A stretch of 64,000 nucleotides of DNA from DASRHY01 sp035650275 (GCA_035650275.1 DASRHY010000239.1:1-64000), one strand, 5' to 3'. Counted from the stretch's first letter, positions 39,688 to 49,025 are shown. Numbers and translations are program-made. The notes: generated by a model not told the origin, from the sequence alone.

Positions 39688-41150
39688 CCATGCCCGAGCC
39701 CGGGCCCGAGACAGGGCCCTCGACCAGAACCAGCCCGGGCTGGGACACCACCCGGTTCGTGGTCGCCGGGTTCGGCACCGCCGGGTACGCGTGCACCGAC
39801 TCGCTGCTGCAGGTCGGCGCGCGGCACGTCGTGGCGCTGGACGACCGCGACACCGAGAAGCTGCGCGAGCAGCAGCAGGTCCTCGGCACGCTCGGCGCCG
39901 AGATCCGGCTCGGTCCCGGGTCGACCGCGACGTTGCCGGACGACGCCGAGGTGGTCGTCACCTCGCCCGGGCTGCGGCCCGGCGTACCGCTGCTGGCGCA
40001 GGCCGCCGAGCGTGGACTGCCGATCTGGAGCGAGATCGAGCTGGCCTGGCGGTTGCGTGACCCGGCCGCCGCGGCACCGTGGCTGTGCGTCACGGGCACC
40101 AACGGCAAGACCACTACGGTGCAGATGCTCGCGTCGATGCTGGCCGCCGCCGGCCTGCGGACCGTTGCCGCGGGCAACGTCGGGCTGCCGCTGGTGCAGG
40201 CGGTGATGGACCCCGACCCGTACGACGTGATCGCGGTCGAGCTGTCGAGCTACCAGCTGCACTTCACCTCGTCGATCTCCGCGCACTCCGCGGCGGTGCT
40301 GAACATCGCGCCCGACCACGTCGACTGGCACGGGTCGCTGGACGCGTACGCGAAGGACAAGGGCCGGATCTACAGCAACTGCCAGGTCGCGTGCGTCTAC
40401 AACGCGGCGGACAAGGCGACCGAGCAGCTGGTGGTGGACGCCGACGTGGTGGAGGGCTGCCGGGCGATCGGGTTCACGCTCGGCTACCCGGACATCTCGA
40501 TGGTCGGCGTGGTCGACGACCTGCTGGTGGACCGGGCGTTCGTCGAGCAGCGAGCCAGCTCCGCGCTCGAGATCGCCACCCTGGCCGACGTCAACCCGCC
40601 CGCACCGCACAACGTGGCCAACGCGCTCGCCGCCGCGGCCCTGGCCCGTGCGTACGGCGTGCCGCCGGCCGCGATCAAGCAGGGCCTGCGGGCCTTCACG
40701 CCGGACGCGCACCGGATCGCACACGTCGCGGACGTCGCCGAGATCTCGTACGTGGACGACTCGAAGGCGACCAACACCCACGCCGCGCAGGCGTCGCTGC
40801 AGGCCTACGAGCACGTGGTCTGGATCGCCGGCGGCCAGGCCAAGGGGGCGACCTTCGACGACCTGGTCCGGGCGGTGCACGAGCGGCTGCGCGGCGTGGT
40901 GCTGCTCGGTCAGGACCGAGCCGTCATCGCGGACTCGTTACGCCGACACGCACCCGATATCCCGGTGATCGAGGTCGCCGACACTGACACTGGAGCCATG
41001 CGACGGGTGGTGGACGAGGCTGCGCGGCTCGCCCGGGCGGGCGACACCGTGCTGCTCGCGCCCGGCTGCGCGTCCTGGGACATGTTCGCCAACTACGGTG
41101 CCCGCGGAGACGCCTTCGCGGAGGCGGTGCGCGGCCTGACCGCCGGCTGA
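39684..41150 (+). CDS. murD: UDP-MurNAc-L-Ala--D-Glu ligase MurD
   Basis: A 488-residue Mur ligase that adds D-glutamate. The N-terminal Rossmann domain 'FVVAGFGTAGYACTDSLLQVG' is followed by the ATP loop 'CVTGTNGKTTTVQMLASML', 'AVELSSYQLHF', 'PDHVDWHG' and 'YVDDSKATNTHAAQASL'. A GTG at 39684 overlaps the mraY stop (GTGA); an ATG two codons later is an alternative. The N-terminal Pro/Gly-rich lead of about 20 residues is not seen in most MurD. Confidence 0.96.
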   Translation: MTMPEPGPETGPSTRTSPGWDTTRFVVAGFGTAGYACTDSLLQVGARHVVALDDRDTEKLREQQQVLGTLGAEIRLGPGSTATLPDDAEVVVTSPGLRPGVPLLAQAAERGLPIWSEIELAWRLRDPAAAAPWLCVTGTNGKTTTVQMLASMLAAAGLRTVAAGNVGLPLVQAVMDPDPYDVIAVELSSYQLHFTSSISAHSAAVLNIAPDHVDWHGSLDAYAKDKGRIYSNCQVACVYNAADKATEQLVVDADVVEGCRAIGFTLGYPDISMVGVVDDLLVDRAFVEQRASSALEIATLADVNPPAPHNVANALAAAALARAYGVPPAAIKQGLRAFTPDAHRIAHVADVAEISYVDDSKATNTHAAQASLQAYEHVVWIAGGQAKGATFDDLVRAVHERLRGVVLLGQDRAVIADSLRRHAPDIPVIEVADTDTGAMRRVVDEAARLARAGDTVLLAPGCASWDMFANYGARGDAFAEAVRGLTAG

Positions 41151-41157
41151 GCCCGGC

Positions 41158-41193
41158 CGTGTGGACGATCGTGTGGACAACCGTGTGGACAAC
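41158..41193. repeat. Three 12-base tandem repeats at the ftsW start
   Basis: CGTGTGGACGAT, CGTGTGGACAAC and CGTGTGGACAAC follow one another from 41158. Read in the ftsW frame they encode DRVDNRVDN before MATVTPEG. Being a multiple of three, changes in copy number would keep the frame, and each unit brings an in-frame GTG. Confidence 0.85.
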
Positions 41194-42417
41194 ATGGCCA
41201 CGGTGACGCCGGAGGGATCCGAGCAGACCGACCGGCGCGCCCGCCGGTGGGTGGACCCGCTGAGGAGCGTGCTGGACCGGCCGCTGACGTCCTACCACCT
41301 GGTGCTCGGCGCGACCGGGCTGCTGCTTGTGCTCGGGCTGATGATGGTGCTGTCGGCGTCCAGCGTGCTGTCGTACAAGACGAACGGGAACAGCTACACG
41401 ATCTTCTACCGGCAGCTGATCTGGGTCGGAGTCGGGCTGCCGATGCTGTGGGTCGCGGCCCGGATGAAGCCACGGCACTTCCGGATCCTCAGCTACGTCG
41501 CGCTGCTCGGCTCGGTCGCGCTGCTGGTCGCGACGTACACCAGCCTCGGGTACGAGGTGAACGGCAACCAGAACTGGCTGTCGTTCGGCGGGCCGCTCAA
41601 GATCCAGCCGAGCGAGTTCGGAAAGCTGGCGCTGGTGATCTGGTGCGCGGACCTGTACGTGCGCAAGCAGAAGCTGCTCACACAGTGGAAGCACCTGCTG
41701 GTCCCGATGATCCCGGTGTCGATGCTGGTGATCGCGCTCGTGGTCGGCCAGCAGGACCTGGGCACGGCGCTGGTGCTGATGGCGATCATGCTCGGGATGA
41801 TCTGGATCGTCGGCGCCCCGACCCGGCTGTTCGTGGTGATGTTCCTGGCCGTCGGCGGGCTGGCGACGTACTTCGTGGTCACCGCGCAGCACCGGGTGGA
41901 CCGGGTGCTCGGGTTCCTGGACCCGTTCGCGGACCCGGAGAACGGCGGCTGGCAGGCCTACCACTCGTTCTACGCGCTCTCCACCGGCGGCTGGTGGGGG
42001 GTCGGGATCGGGAACAGCCGGCAGAAGTGGGGCAACCTGCCGGAGGCGCACACCGACTTCATCTTCTCGGTGATCGGCGAGGAACTCGGCCTGTTCGGCT
42101 CGCTGGTGGTACTTGCGCTGTTCCTCGCGCTGGCGTACGCCGGGGTGCGGATCGCGATGCGGGCCCGGGAGCCGTTCATCCGGTACGCCGCGGCCGGGAT
42201 CACGGTCTGGATCATGGCCCAGGCGCTGGTGAACCTGGGCGCGGTGCTCGGTCTGCTGCCGGTCATCGGCGTGCCGCTGCCGCTGCTGTCGTACGGTGGG
42301 TCGGCACTGCTTCCGACGCTGATCGCGATCGGGATGCTGCTGTCCTTCGCGCGGGCCGAACCGGCGGCGCAGGCTGCACTCCGTAGACAGAGCAAGCGCA
42401 AGAAACAGGAGACCTGA
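41161..42417 (+). CDS. ftsW: Division glycosyltransferase FtsW
   Basis: A 418-residue SEDS protein with about ten membrane helices that polymerises lipid II at the septum with FtsI. Family points: 'LGLMMVLSASSV' in the first helix, 'NQNWLSFGGPLKIQPSEFGKLALVIW' (parts), 'LGTALVLMAIML', 'GGWWGVGIGNSRQKWGNLPEAHTDFIFSVIGEELG' (parts) and 'GVPLPLLSYGGSALLP'. The start is uncertain: GTG 41161 lies in a 12-base tandem repeat and ATG 41194 follows it; neither has a clear ribosome site. The C-terminus is basic (RRQSKRKKQET). Confidence 0.95.
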   Translation: MDDRVDNRVDNMATVTPEGSEQTDRRARRWVDPLRSVLDRPLTSYHLVLGATGLLLVLGLMMVLSASSVLSYKTNGNSYTIFYRQLIWVGVGLPMLWVAARMKPRHFRILSYVALLGSVALLVATYTSLGYEVNGNQNWLSFGGPLKIQPSEFGKLALVIWCADLYVRKQKLLTQWKHLLVPMIPVSMLVIALVVGQQDLGTALVLMAIMLGMIWIVGAPTRLFVVMFLAVGGLATYFVVTAQHRVDRVLGFLDPFADPENGGWQAYHSFYALSTGGWWGVGIGNSRQKWGNLPEAHTDFIFSVIGEELGLFGSLVVLALFLALAYAGVRIAMRAREPFIRYAAAGITVWIMAQALVNLGAVLGLLPVIGVPLPLLSYGGSALLPTLIAIGMLLSFARAEPAAQAALRRQSKRKKQET

Positions 42418-42422
42418 GAGCT

Positions 42423-43535
42423 GTGAGCCCCAGCATCGTCCTGGCAGGCGGCGGCACCGCCGGCCACACCTCGCCGCTGATCGCGACCGCCGACGCGTTG
42501 CGGCGGCTCGACCCGGACGTGGAGATCACCGCGCTCGGCACCGAACGCGGGCTGGAGACCCGGGTGGTGCCGGAGGCCGGGTACCGGCTGGAGCTGATCC
42601 CGCCGGTGCCGCTGCCGCGCAAGCCGACCCCCGCGCTGCTCGCCGTACCCGGGAAGATGTGGTCCGCGGTGAGCGCCGCTCGCAAGGTGCTGGACGAGGT
42701 CCGCGCCGACGTGCTGGTCGGGTTCGGCGGCTATGTGTCCACCCCGGCGTACATCGCGGCGTGGCGGCGCAAGACCCCGATCGTGGTGCACGAGGGCAAC
42801 GCGGTGCCGGGGATCGCGAACAAGTTCGCGGCCCGTACCTGCACCGAGCATGTCGCGGTGTCCTTCCCCGGTACCGACCTGCCGCACGCGCAGTACGTCG
42901 GGCTGCCGATCCGGCGGGCGATCAGCACGCTGGACCGCGCCGCGCTGCGTGCCGAGGCCCGCAAGCACTTCGACCTCGACCCGGACGCGCCGACGCTTCT
43001 GGTCACCGGGGGCTCGCAGGGCGCGCGCCGGCTGAACCAGGCCGTCGCCGGCTCCGCCGACGCGCTCGCCGCCGCGGGCGTCCAGGTGCTGCACGTGATC
43101 GGCCCGAAGAACACGCTCGAGGCACCGGCCGGCACCCCGCCGTACGTGGTGCTGCAGTACGTCGACCGGATGGACCTGGCCTACGCCGCCGCGGACCTGG
43201 TCGTGTGCCGGTCGGGCGCCAACACCGTCACGGAGGTCTCCGGGATCGGGCTGCCGGCCGTCTACGTACCGCTGCCGCACGGCAACGGGGAGCAAGCACT
43301 GAACGCCCGTCCGGTGGTGGACGCGGGCGGCGGCCTGCTCGTCGACGACGACGCGATGACCACCGACTGGGTCCGTACGACGGTGCCCGCGCTACTCGGT
43401 GACACCGCCCGGCTGGCGACCATGTCCGCCGCCGCGCGCGGCCTCATCCGTACCGATGCCGACGACCGGTTGGCGCGAATGGTGCTCGATGTGGTGAGGT
43501 CTGGACCTGTGGGTCCAGGATCCGGCACAGCATGA
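42423..43535 (+). CDS. murG: Lipid II-forming GlcNAc transferase MurG
   Basis: A 370-residue GT28 glycosyltransferase acting on the inner membrane face to turn lipid I into lipid II. 'IVLAGGGTAGHTSPLIATADAL' is the N-terminal acceptor loop; 'VHEGNAVPGIANKFAAR', 'LVTGGSQGARRLNQAV', 'YAAADLVVCRSGANTVTEV' and 'GNGEQALNA' follow as expected. GTG 42423 has AGGAGA 10 bases upstream. Its stop overlaps murC (ATGA). Confidence 0.96.
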   Translation: MSPSIVLAGGGTAGHTSPLIATADALRRLDPDVEITALGTERGLETRVVPEAGYRLELIPPVPLPRKPTPALLAVPGKMWSAVSAARKVLDEVRADVLVGFGGYVSTPAYIAAWRRKTPIVVHEGNAVPGIANKFAARTCTEHVAVSFPGTDLPHAQYVGLPIRRAISTLDRAALRAEARKHFDLDPDAPTLLVTGGSQGARRLNQAVAGSADALAAAGVQVLHVIGPKNTLEAPAGTPPYVVLQYVDRMDLAYAAADLVVCRSGANTVTEVSGIGLPAVYVPLPHGNGEQALNARPVVDAGGGLLVDDDAMTTDWVRTTVPALLGDTARLATMSAAARGLIRTDADDRLARMVLDVVRSGPVGPGSGTA

Positions 43536-44998
43536 TCGTCCAGGCGCCGCTGGACTGCCTTCCCGCGGAGAAGCTGGGGCGCGTGCACTTCGTCGGGATC
43601 GGCGGAGCCGGCATGTCCGGGATCGCCCGGATCATGGCGTCGCGCGGGATCGAGGTCTCCGGCAGCGACGCGAAGGACTCCAAGGTGCTGGCCGCGCTGC
43701 GCGCGCTCGGCGCGACCTGCTGGGTCGGCCACGACGCGTCGCACGTCGCCGAGGCGGACACCGTAGTGGTGTCGACGGCGATCCGCGAGACCAACCCGGA
43801 GGTGGTCGAGGCCCGCAGGCTGGGCCTGCCGATCCTGCCCCGGGCGGCCGCGCTGTACTCGGTGATGCTCGGCCGCCGCACACTCGCGGTCGCCGGCACG
43901 CACGGCAAGACCACCACCACGTCGATGCTCACAGTCGCGCTGCAGCACTGCGGCGCCGACCCGTCGTTCGCGATCGGCGGCAACCTGAACGAGTCCGGCT
44001 CGAACGCGCACGACGGCACCGGCGAGTTCTTCGTCGCCGAGGCGGACGAGTCCGACCGGTCCTTCCTGCTGTACTCGCCGGAGGTCGCGATCGTCACCTC
44101 GGTGGAGCCGGACCACCTGGACAACTACGGCGACGAGGCGAGCTACGTCGCGGCGTTCGAGGCGTTCTGCGGCCGGGTGCTGCCGGGCGGGTTCATGGTG
44201 ATCTGCGTCGACGACGAGGGTGCCCGGCGCCTGGCCTCGTACGCGCGGGACAAGGGCATCACGGTGCAGACGTACGGCGAAGGTGATGGCGGCGCCGACA
44301 CTGTCGATGTCAGGGTGGAGGGGATCAGCGCGCAGGGCTCGACCCAGACGTTCGTGCCGGTGGTGCACGGCCGCAAGCTGGCACCGGTCCGGCTGCAGCA
44401 GCCGGGCAAGCACAACGCGCTGAACGCGACCGCGGCGCTGACCGTCGGGCTCGGGCTGGGGTTCTCGGCCGCGGAGCTGGGCGAGGGGCTGGCCGCGTTC
44501 ACCGGGACCGGCCGGCGGTTCGAGTTCAAGGGTGCCGAGGACGGGGTGCGGGTGTACGACTCGTACGCGCACCACCCGACCGAGCTGGTCGCGGACCTGA
44601 CCGCCGCCCGCCAGGTAGCGGGTGAGGGCCGGGTGGTCGCCTGCTTCCAGCCGCACCTGTTCAGCCGCACCCGGATCTTCGCCGCCGAGTTCTCCGCCGC
44701 GCTCGCGCTGGCCGACGAGGTGGTGGTGATGGACGTGTTCGCGGCCCGGGAGGACCCGGAGCCCGGTGTCACCGGCGCGCTGATCGCGAACCACGTGCCG
44801 CTGCCCGCGGACCAGGTCCGGTTCGAGCCGTCCTGGTCGGCGGTGCCGGCGCTGGTCGCCGGCCTGGCCCGGCCGGGGGACCTGGTGGTCACGCTCGGGG
44901 CCGGCGACGTCACGCTGGTCGGCCCGGAGGTAGTCGAGCTGCTCGCGGAGCGGGCGTCCTCGGCCGGGCCGGAACCGGACGGAACTGCCTCGCCGTGA
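43532..44998 (+). CDS. murC: UDP-MurNAc--L-Ala ligase MurC
   Basis: A 488-residue Mur ligase for the first amino acid. 'VHFVGIGGAGMSGIARIMASRG' starts the Rossmann domain, the ATP loop is 'AVAGTHGKTTTTSML', and 'VAEADESDRSFL', 'VEPDHLDNYG', 'GTGRRFEFKG' and 'DSYAHHPTEL' match the family. ATG 43532 overlaps murG; the stop overlaps ftsQ. Confidence 0.97.
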   Translation: MIVQAPLDCLPAEKLGRVHFVGIGGAGMSGIARIMASRGIEVSGSDAKDSKVLAALRALGATCWVGHDASHVAEADTVVVSTAIRETNPEVVEARRLGLPILPRAAALYSVMLGRRTLAVAGTHGKTTTTSMLTVALQHCGADPSFAIGGNLNESGSNAHDGTGEFFVAEADESDRSFLLYSPEVAIVTSVEPDHLDNYGDEASYVAAFEAFCGRVLPGGFMVICVDDEGARRLASYARDKGITVQTYGEGDGGADTVDVRVEGISAQGSTQTFVPVVHGRKLAPVRLQQPGKHNALNATAALTVGLGLGFSAAELGEGLAAFTGTGRRFEFKGAEDGVRVYDSYAHHPTELVADLTAARQVAGEGRVVACFQPHLFSRTRIFAAEFSAALALADEVVVMDVFAAREDPEPGVTGALIANHVPLPADQVRFEPSWSAVPALVAGLARPGDLVVTLGAGDVTLVGPEVVELLAERASSAGPEPDGTASP

Positions 44999-45744
44999 CC
45001 CCGTCGCGGCAGACCGATCTGCTGGAGCGGGCGCAGCGGCGCTTCGCCCGGCGGCAGCGGTCGGTCCGGCGGCGCAGCTGGCTGCCCTGGCTGGTCGGCA
45101 CGGTCGTGGTGCTGCTGCTCGGCGGCCTGGTCTGGCTGGCGTTCTTCTCGTCGGTGCTCGCGGTGTCGTCGGTCGAGGTGCGCGGCAACCGCACCGTGCC
45201 GCAGGCGACGGTGCTGCGATCCGCGGCGGTGCCGACCGGTACGCCGCTGGCCCGGCTGGACACCGGCGCGATCGCGGACCGGGTCCGGCAGATCACCGCG
45301 GTGGCCGACGTCCGGGTGTCGCGGTCCTGGCCGGACCGGGTCGTGCTGACGGTGACCGAGCGGGCCGCGGTGGTGGCGGTCACCATCGGCGAGCGGTACG
45401 AGCTGGTCGACGCCGCCGGGGTGTCGTTCCGGATCACCGACCGGCGCCCGGACGGGCTGCCCCAGGCGAAGGTGGGCGGTCCGCGGCGCGACGTCACGCT
45501 CCGTTCGGTGGTGGCCGTGTCGGCGGCGCTGCCGGACCAGCTGCGCGGCCGGGTGCGGCTGATCTCGGCGGCGTCCCCGGACTCGATCGGTCTCGACCTC
45601 GACTCCGGGGTGAAGGTGGTCTGGGGGAGCGCGGAGCGCAGCGACCGCAAGGCCGAGGTACTGCTCGCGCTGATGCGCCGGCCGGCCGAGGTGTACGACG
45701 TGTCGGCGCCCGATCTTCCTGTCACGCAAGGCGAAAAGCGCTAG
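44995..45744 (+). CDS. ftsQ: Division protein FtsQ
   Basis: A 249-residue bitopic protein: a basic cytoplasmic head (RAQRRFARRQRSVRRRSW), a membrane helix (LVGTVVVLLLGGLVWLAFF), a POTRA domain ('VLAVSSVEVRGNRTVPQATV ... VRVSRSWPDRVVLTVTERAAV' in parts) and the FtsQ beta domain. It links FtsL and partners at the septum. GTG 44995 overlaps the murC stop. The ORF is normal in size. The 307 bases after it hold the ftsZ promoters. Confidence 0.94.
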   Translation: MTPSRQTDLLERAQRRFARRQRSVRRRSWLPWLVGTVVVLLLGGLVWLAFFSSVLAVSSVEVRGNRTVPQATVLRSAAVPTGTPLARLDTGAIADRVRQITAVADVRVSRSWPDRVVLTVTERAAVVAVTIGERYELVDAAGVSFRITDRRPDGLPQAKVGGPRRDVTLRSVVAVSAALPDQLRGRVRLISAASPDSIGLDLDSGVKVVWGSAERSDRKAEVLLALMRRPAEVYDVSAPDLPVTQGEKR

Positions 45745-46051
45745 CTGAGCTGACTCGGAAGCAACATCGCGACACGGCGGCGCGGCGCTTGGACATTGCC
45801 GGGAACGGTCCCGTAGCGTGCGACGTAATCTAAAGTTGACATAACTATAACCTTCAACTTGAGGTCGAGACTTCAGGGTTGATCTCACGGTGAGGGAAGG
45901 GTCCGGGGTGGGCCCGACGAGGCGCAACTCGGCCTGTGTGCGCCAGGTGGCAGATCCACCGGGTGAACTGCAGGACAACATCCGGCCGGACGGTGAAGAG
46001 TTGGGCGGGCCGGCGACAACGGGAGACAGAACGAGGCGAGAGGCGCGCAAC
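45745..46051 (+). promoter_or_regulatory. ftsZ promoter and leader region
   Basis: A 307-base gap. TTGGAC (45789-45794) and TAGCGT (45814-45819) could form one promoter, with a wide 19-base spacer that contains GGGAACGGTCCC. A second AT-rich zone holds TTGACA (45836-45841), TATAAC (45846-45851) and an inverted repeat AAGTTGA (45833-45839)/TCAACTT (45854-45860). Together these suggest more than one start, as in Streptomyces ftsZ. The frame of ftsZ stays open back to 45890, but I take that as leader. Confidence 0.5.
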
Positions 46052-47440
46052 GTGGCGGCACCACAGAACTACCTGGCACTCATCAAGGTCGTGGGCATCG
46101 GCGGCGGCGGTGTGAACGCCGTCAACCGGATGATCGAGCACGGTCTCAAGGGCGTCGAGTTCATCGCCATCAACACCGACGCGCAGGCGCTGTTGATGAG
46201 CGACGCCGACGTCAAGCTCGACATCGGCCGGGAGGAGACCCGCGGCCTCGGCGCCGGCGCGAACCCGGACATCGGGAAGAAGGCCGCCGAGGACCACGCC
46301 GAGGAGATCGAGGAAGCCCTCAAGGGCGCCGACATGGTCTTCATCACCGCTGGGGAGGGCGGTGGCACCGGCACCGGTGGCGCACCCGTGGCGGCCCGGA
46401 TCGCCCGCTCGCTCGGCGCGCTGACGATCGGTGTGGTGACCCGGCCGTTCTCGTTCGAGGGCAAGCGCCGCGCGACCCAGGCGGAAGACGGCATCGCCAC
46501 GCTCCGCGAAGAGGTCGACACGCTGATCGTGATCCCGAACGACCGGCTGCTGACCATCAGCGACCGGGCCGTCTCGGTGCTGGACGCGTTCAAGCAGGCC
46601 GACCAGGTGCTGCTGCAGGGTGTCTCCGGCATCACCGACCTGATCACCACCCCGGGCCTGATCAACGTGGACTTCGCCGACGTCAAGGCCGTGATGTCGA
46701 ACGCCGGCTCGGCGCTGATGGGCATCGGCTCGTCCCGTGGCGAGGACCGCGCGGTCGCCGCCGCCGAGGCGGCCATCTCGAGTCCGTTGCTTGAGGCAAG
46801 TATCGAGGGTGCGCACGGCGTGCTGCTCTCGATCGCGGGCGGCTCCGACCTGGGCCTGTTCGAGATCAACGAGGCCGCCCAGCTGGTCTCGGAGTCGGCG
46901 CACGCGGACGCCAACATCATCTTCGGCGCTGTCATCGACGACGCACTCGGCGACGAGGTCCGGGTCACCGTGATCGCGGCCGGGTTCGACGGCGGGATGC
47001 CGAAGCGGCGGGAGCAGGCGATGGCCAGCGCTCGCCAGCAGTCGCAGCGCAGCGCCGGCTCGTCGTACGCGGGCTCGTCGTACGCCGGCTCGGTCGCGAC
47101 CCAGGCGCCACGGCCGACGACGGCGATACCGCCGAGCACACCGCCGACCATTCAGCCGAGCACGTCTGCCAGTCCCGCGGCGCCGAGGAGCCCAGTCACC
47201 CCGTCGCCCGCGGACCCGCCGGTGCCGGGGGCCCAGACGTCCGCCCGGCCGGCCGGTGGCTCGCTGGTCGGGCCACCGCCGACCGGTGGCTCACCCGCGA
47301 CCTCGTCGAACGGGCAGGCTCCCACGCCGCCGTCGAGCAGCCGGCCCGCCGAGCCTGCGCGGCCGGTCACGCCGCAGCCGCGCCCGCGCAAGATCGACTT
47401 CGACGACGACGAGCTGGACGTCCCCGACTTCCTGAAGTGA
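46052..47440 (+). CDS. ftsZ: Division GTPase FtsZ
   Basis: A 462-residue tubulin homologue that forms the Z ring. The start AAPQNYLALIKVVGIGGGGVNAV is standard; the GTP loop GEGGGTGTGGAPVA is near 101-114, and the T7 loop 'NVDFADVKAVMSNAGSALMG' supplies the catalytic Asp. The tail from about 320 is a long Pro/Ser/Thr-rich linker with a SSYAG SSYAG duplication, ending in DDDELDVPDFLK, the conserved C-terminal peptide that binds SepF. GTG 46052 gives the family start; the 54-codon extension upstream has no homology. Confidence 0.97.
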   Translation: MAAPQNYLALIKVVGIGGGGVNAVNRMIEHGLKGVEFIAINTDAQALLMSDADVKLDIGREETRGLGAGANPDIGKKAAEDHAEEIEEALKGADMVFITAGEGGGTGTGGAPVAARIARSLGALTIGVVTRPFSFEGKRRATQAEDGIATLREEVDTLIVIPNDRLLTISDRAVSVLDAFKQADQVLLQGVSGITDLITTPGLINVDFADVKAVMSNAGSALMGIGSSRGEDRAVAAAEAAISSPLLEASIEGAHGVLLSIAGGSDLGLFEINEAAQLVSESAHADANIIFGAVIDDALGDEVRVTVIAAGFDGGMPKRREQAMASARQQSQRSAGSSYAGSSYAGSVATQAPRPTTAIPPSTPPTIQPSTSASPAAPRSPVTPSPADPPVPGAQTSARPAGGSLVGPPPTGGSPATSSNGQAPTPPSSSRPAEPARPVTPQPRPRKIDFDDDELDVPDFLK

Positions 47441-47460
47441 CCCGGCTGCGGGGCGCTGGG

Positions 47461-47466
47461 TAGCGT
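47461..47466 (+). promoter_or_regulatory. -10 box for leaderless pgeF
   Basis: TAGCGT ends 7 bases before GTG 47474, putting the transcription start on the start codon. It lies 21 bases after the ftsZ stop, so pgeF and yggS can be transcribed apart from ftsZ. Confidence 0.45.
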
Positions 47467-47473
47467 TCGGAGA

Positions 47474-48205
47474 GTGTTCAGCTTCGACCAGACGATCGAC
47501 GGCGTGCGGTTCGCGTTCACCGACCGGTTCGGCGGTGTGAGCCGGCCGCCGTACGCGGAGTTGAACCTCGGCGCCGCCAGTGGTGACGATCCCGACGCCG
47601 TCGAGGAGAACGTACGGCGCGTCGCGGACGCATTCGGCCTACTGCCGCAGGCGCTGGTCCGGATGAGCCAGGTGCACGGCCGCGACGTCCACGTGGTCGA
47701 ACCCGGTGACGACCTGCCCGGGTCGGTGCCGACCGCGGATGCGCTGGTGACGACCCGGTCCGACGTCGCGCTCGCGGCCCGCGCCGCGGACTGCGTGCCG
47801 GTGCTGCTCGCCGATGCCGGCGCCGGTGTCGCCGCGGCGGTGCACTCCGGCCGGCCCGGCCTCTACGCCGGTGTCGTACCGGCAGCCGTGCAGGCGATGC
47901 GGGCGCTGGGCGCCGGGCAGGTCACGGCTGTGATCGGGCCACACGTGTGCGGGCGGTGCTACGAGGTGCCCGACCAGCTGCGCGCCGAGGTCGCCGAGCG
48001 GGTGCCGGCTGCGTACGCCGAGACCAGCTGGGGGACGCCGTCGCTGGACATCGGCGCCGGCGTGCGCTGGCAGCTCGAACAGCTCGGCTGCACCGTCGTC
48101 GATGCGACCCGGTGCACGCTCGAGTCCCAGGACCTGTTCTCGTACCGGCGGCAGGGCCATGCGAGCGGGCGGCTGGCCGGCGTCGTACGGCTGGCACCGC
48201 GGTGA
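47474..48205 (+). CDS. pgeF: YfiH/PgeF (LACC1-like, peptidoglycan editing) protein
   Basis: A 243-residue multicopper-oxidase-like fold protein of the YfiH/LACC1 family. In E. coli PgeF corrects UDP-MurNAc carrying L-Ser; LACC1 relatives act on purine nucleosides. Motifs: 'RFGGVSRPPYAELNLG', 'MSQVHGRDV', 'AARAADCVPVLLAD', 'AAVHSGRPGLYAGV' and 'IGPHVCGRCYEVP', 'DLFSYRR'. The metal/catalytic His and Cys are kept, though HSGRPG replaces the usual HAGWRG. Its place after ftsZ agrees with wall editing. It overlaps yggS by 4 bases. Confidence 0.88.
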   Translation: MFSFDQTIDGVRFAFTDRFGGVSRPPYAELNLGAASGDDPDAVEENVRRVADAFGLLPQALVRMSQVHGRDVHVVEPGDDLPGSVPTADALVTTRSDVALAARAADCVPVLLADAGAGVAAAVHSGRPGLYAGVVPAAVQAMRALGAGQVTAVIGPHVCGRCYEVPDQLRAEVAERVPAAYAETSWGTPSLDIGAGVRWQLEQLGCTVVDATRCTLESQDLFSYRRQGHASGRLAGVVRLAPR

Positions 48206-48921
48206 CCGACGCACGGCACGCCGAGCTGGCGGCCAACCTGGTGGTGGTGCGGCGGACGATCGCGGACGCGTGTGACGCGGCCGGACGGGATCCCGGCGAG
48301 GTGACGCTGGTCGCGGTCACGAAGACGTTCGGCGAGCCGGACCTGCGGGCGCTGGCCGCGCTCGGGGTGACGGACCTGGGGGAGAACCGGGCGAACGAGT
48401 TCACACGCAAGGCCGAAGCGGCCGCCGACCTGGACGTGACCTGGCACTTCGTCGGCCAGCTGCAGTCGAACAAGGCCCGTCCGGTGGCCCGGTACGCCGA
48501 CGTCGTGCACTCGGTCGACCGGCAGTCGCTTGTCGCCGCGCTGGCGAAGGCCCGGGCGGGTGCCGAGCGTCCGCTGCGCTGCCTGGTGCAGGTGGCGCTG
48601 TCCGACGATGCGAGCCGAGCCGGGGGGACGGTGCAGCGTGGTGGCGTCGTACCGGACCAGGTGGAACAAGTGGCAGACCTGGTGGCGGAGGCCGAGGGGC
48701 TGGAGCTGGCCGGGGTGATGGCAGTGGCGCCGCTGGGGACGGACCCGGACCGGGCGTTCGCCGAGCTGGCGGGAGTGGCGGAACGGATACGGGCTGTATA
48801 TACAGACGCGACCTGGGTTTCCGCCGGGATGAGCGATGACCTGGAGTCGGCGATCCGGCACGGCGCGACACACGTGCGCGTTGGGCGCGCCTTACTCGGA
48901 ACGCGTGCTGTCGCGGGTTAG
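48202..48921 (+). CDS. YggS-family PLP-binding protein
   Basis: A 239-residue PLP homeostasis protein (YggS/PROSC), a TIM barrel like the N-terminal domain of alanine racemase. 'LVAVTKTFGEPDLRALAALG' holds the PLP-binding Lys; 'DLGENRANEF', 'WHFVGQLQSNKAR', 'HSVDRQSL', 'AGVMAVAPLG' and 'SAGMSDDLESAIRHGATHVRVG' (parts) follow. It buffers free PLP. It stands between ftsZ and sepF in most Gram-positives. GTG 48202 overlaps the pgeF stop. Confidence 0.95.
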   Translation: MTDARHAELAANLVVVRRTIADACDAAGRDPGEVTLVAVTKTFGEPDLRALAALGVTDLGENRANEFTRKAEAAADLDVTWHFVGQLQSNKARPVARYADVVHSVDRQSLVAALAKARAGAERPLRCLVQVALSDDASRAGGTVQRGGVVPDQVEQVADLVAEAEGLELAGVMAVAPLGTDPDRAFAELAGVAERIRAVYTDATWVSAGMSDDLESAIRHGATHVRVGRALLGTRAVAG

Positions 48922-49025
48922 TGTCGAGTCCGGGCGGGTGCTGTGTCGTCGACGGGTCGTCAAATGGCCGTCAGCAGGGCCTGCCCGGAACCGAGTCGTT
49001 CATCGGACCGAAGGGCTGAACCAGC

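Noticed and set aside
45890..46051. 54-codon in-frame extension of ftsZ
   Set aside because: No similarity to FtsZ N-termini, and the family start lies at 46052. Treated as leader.
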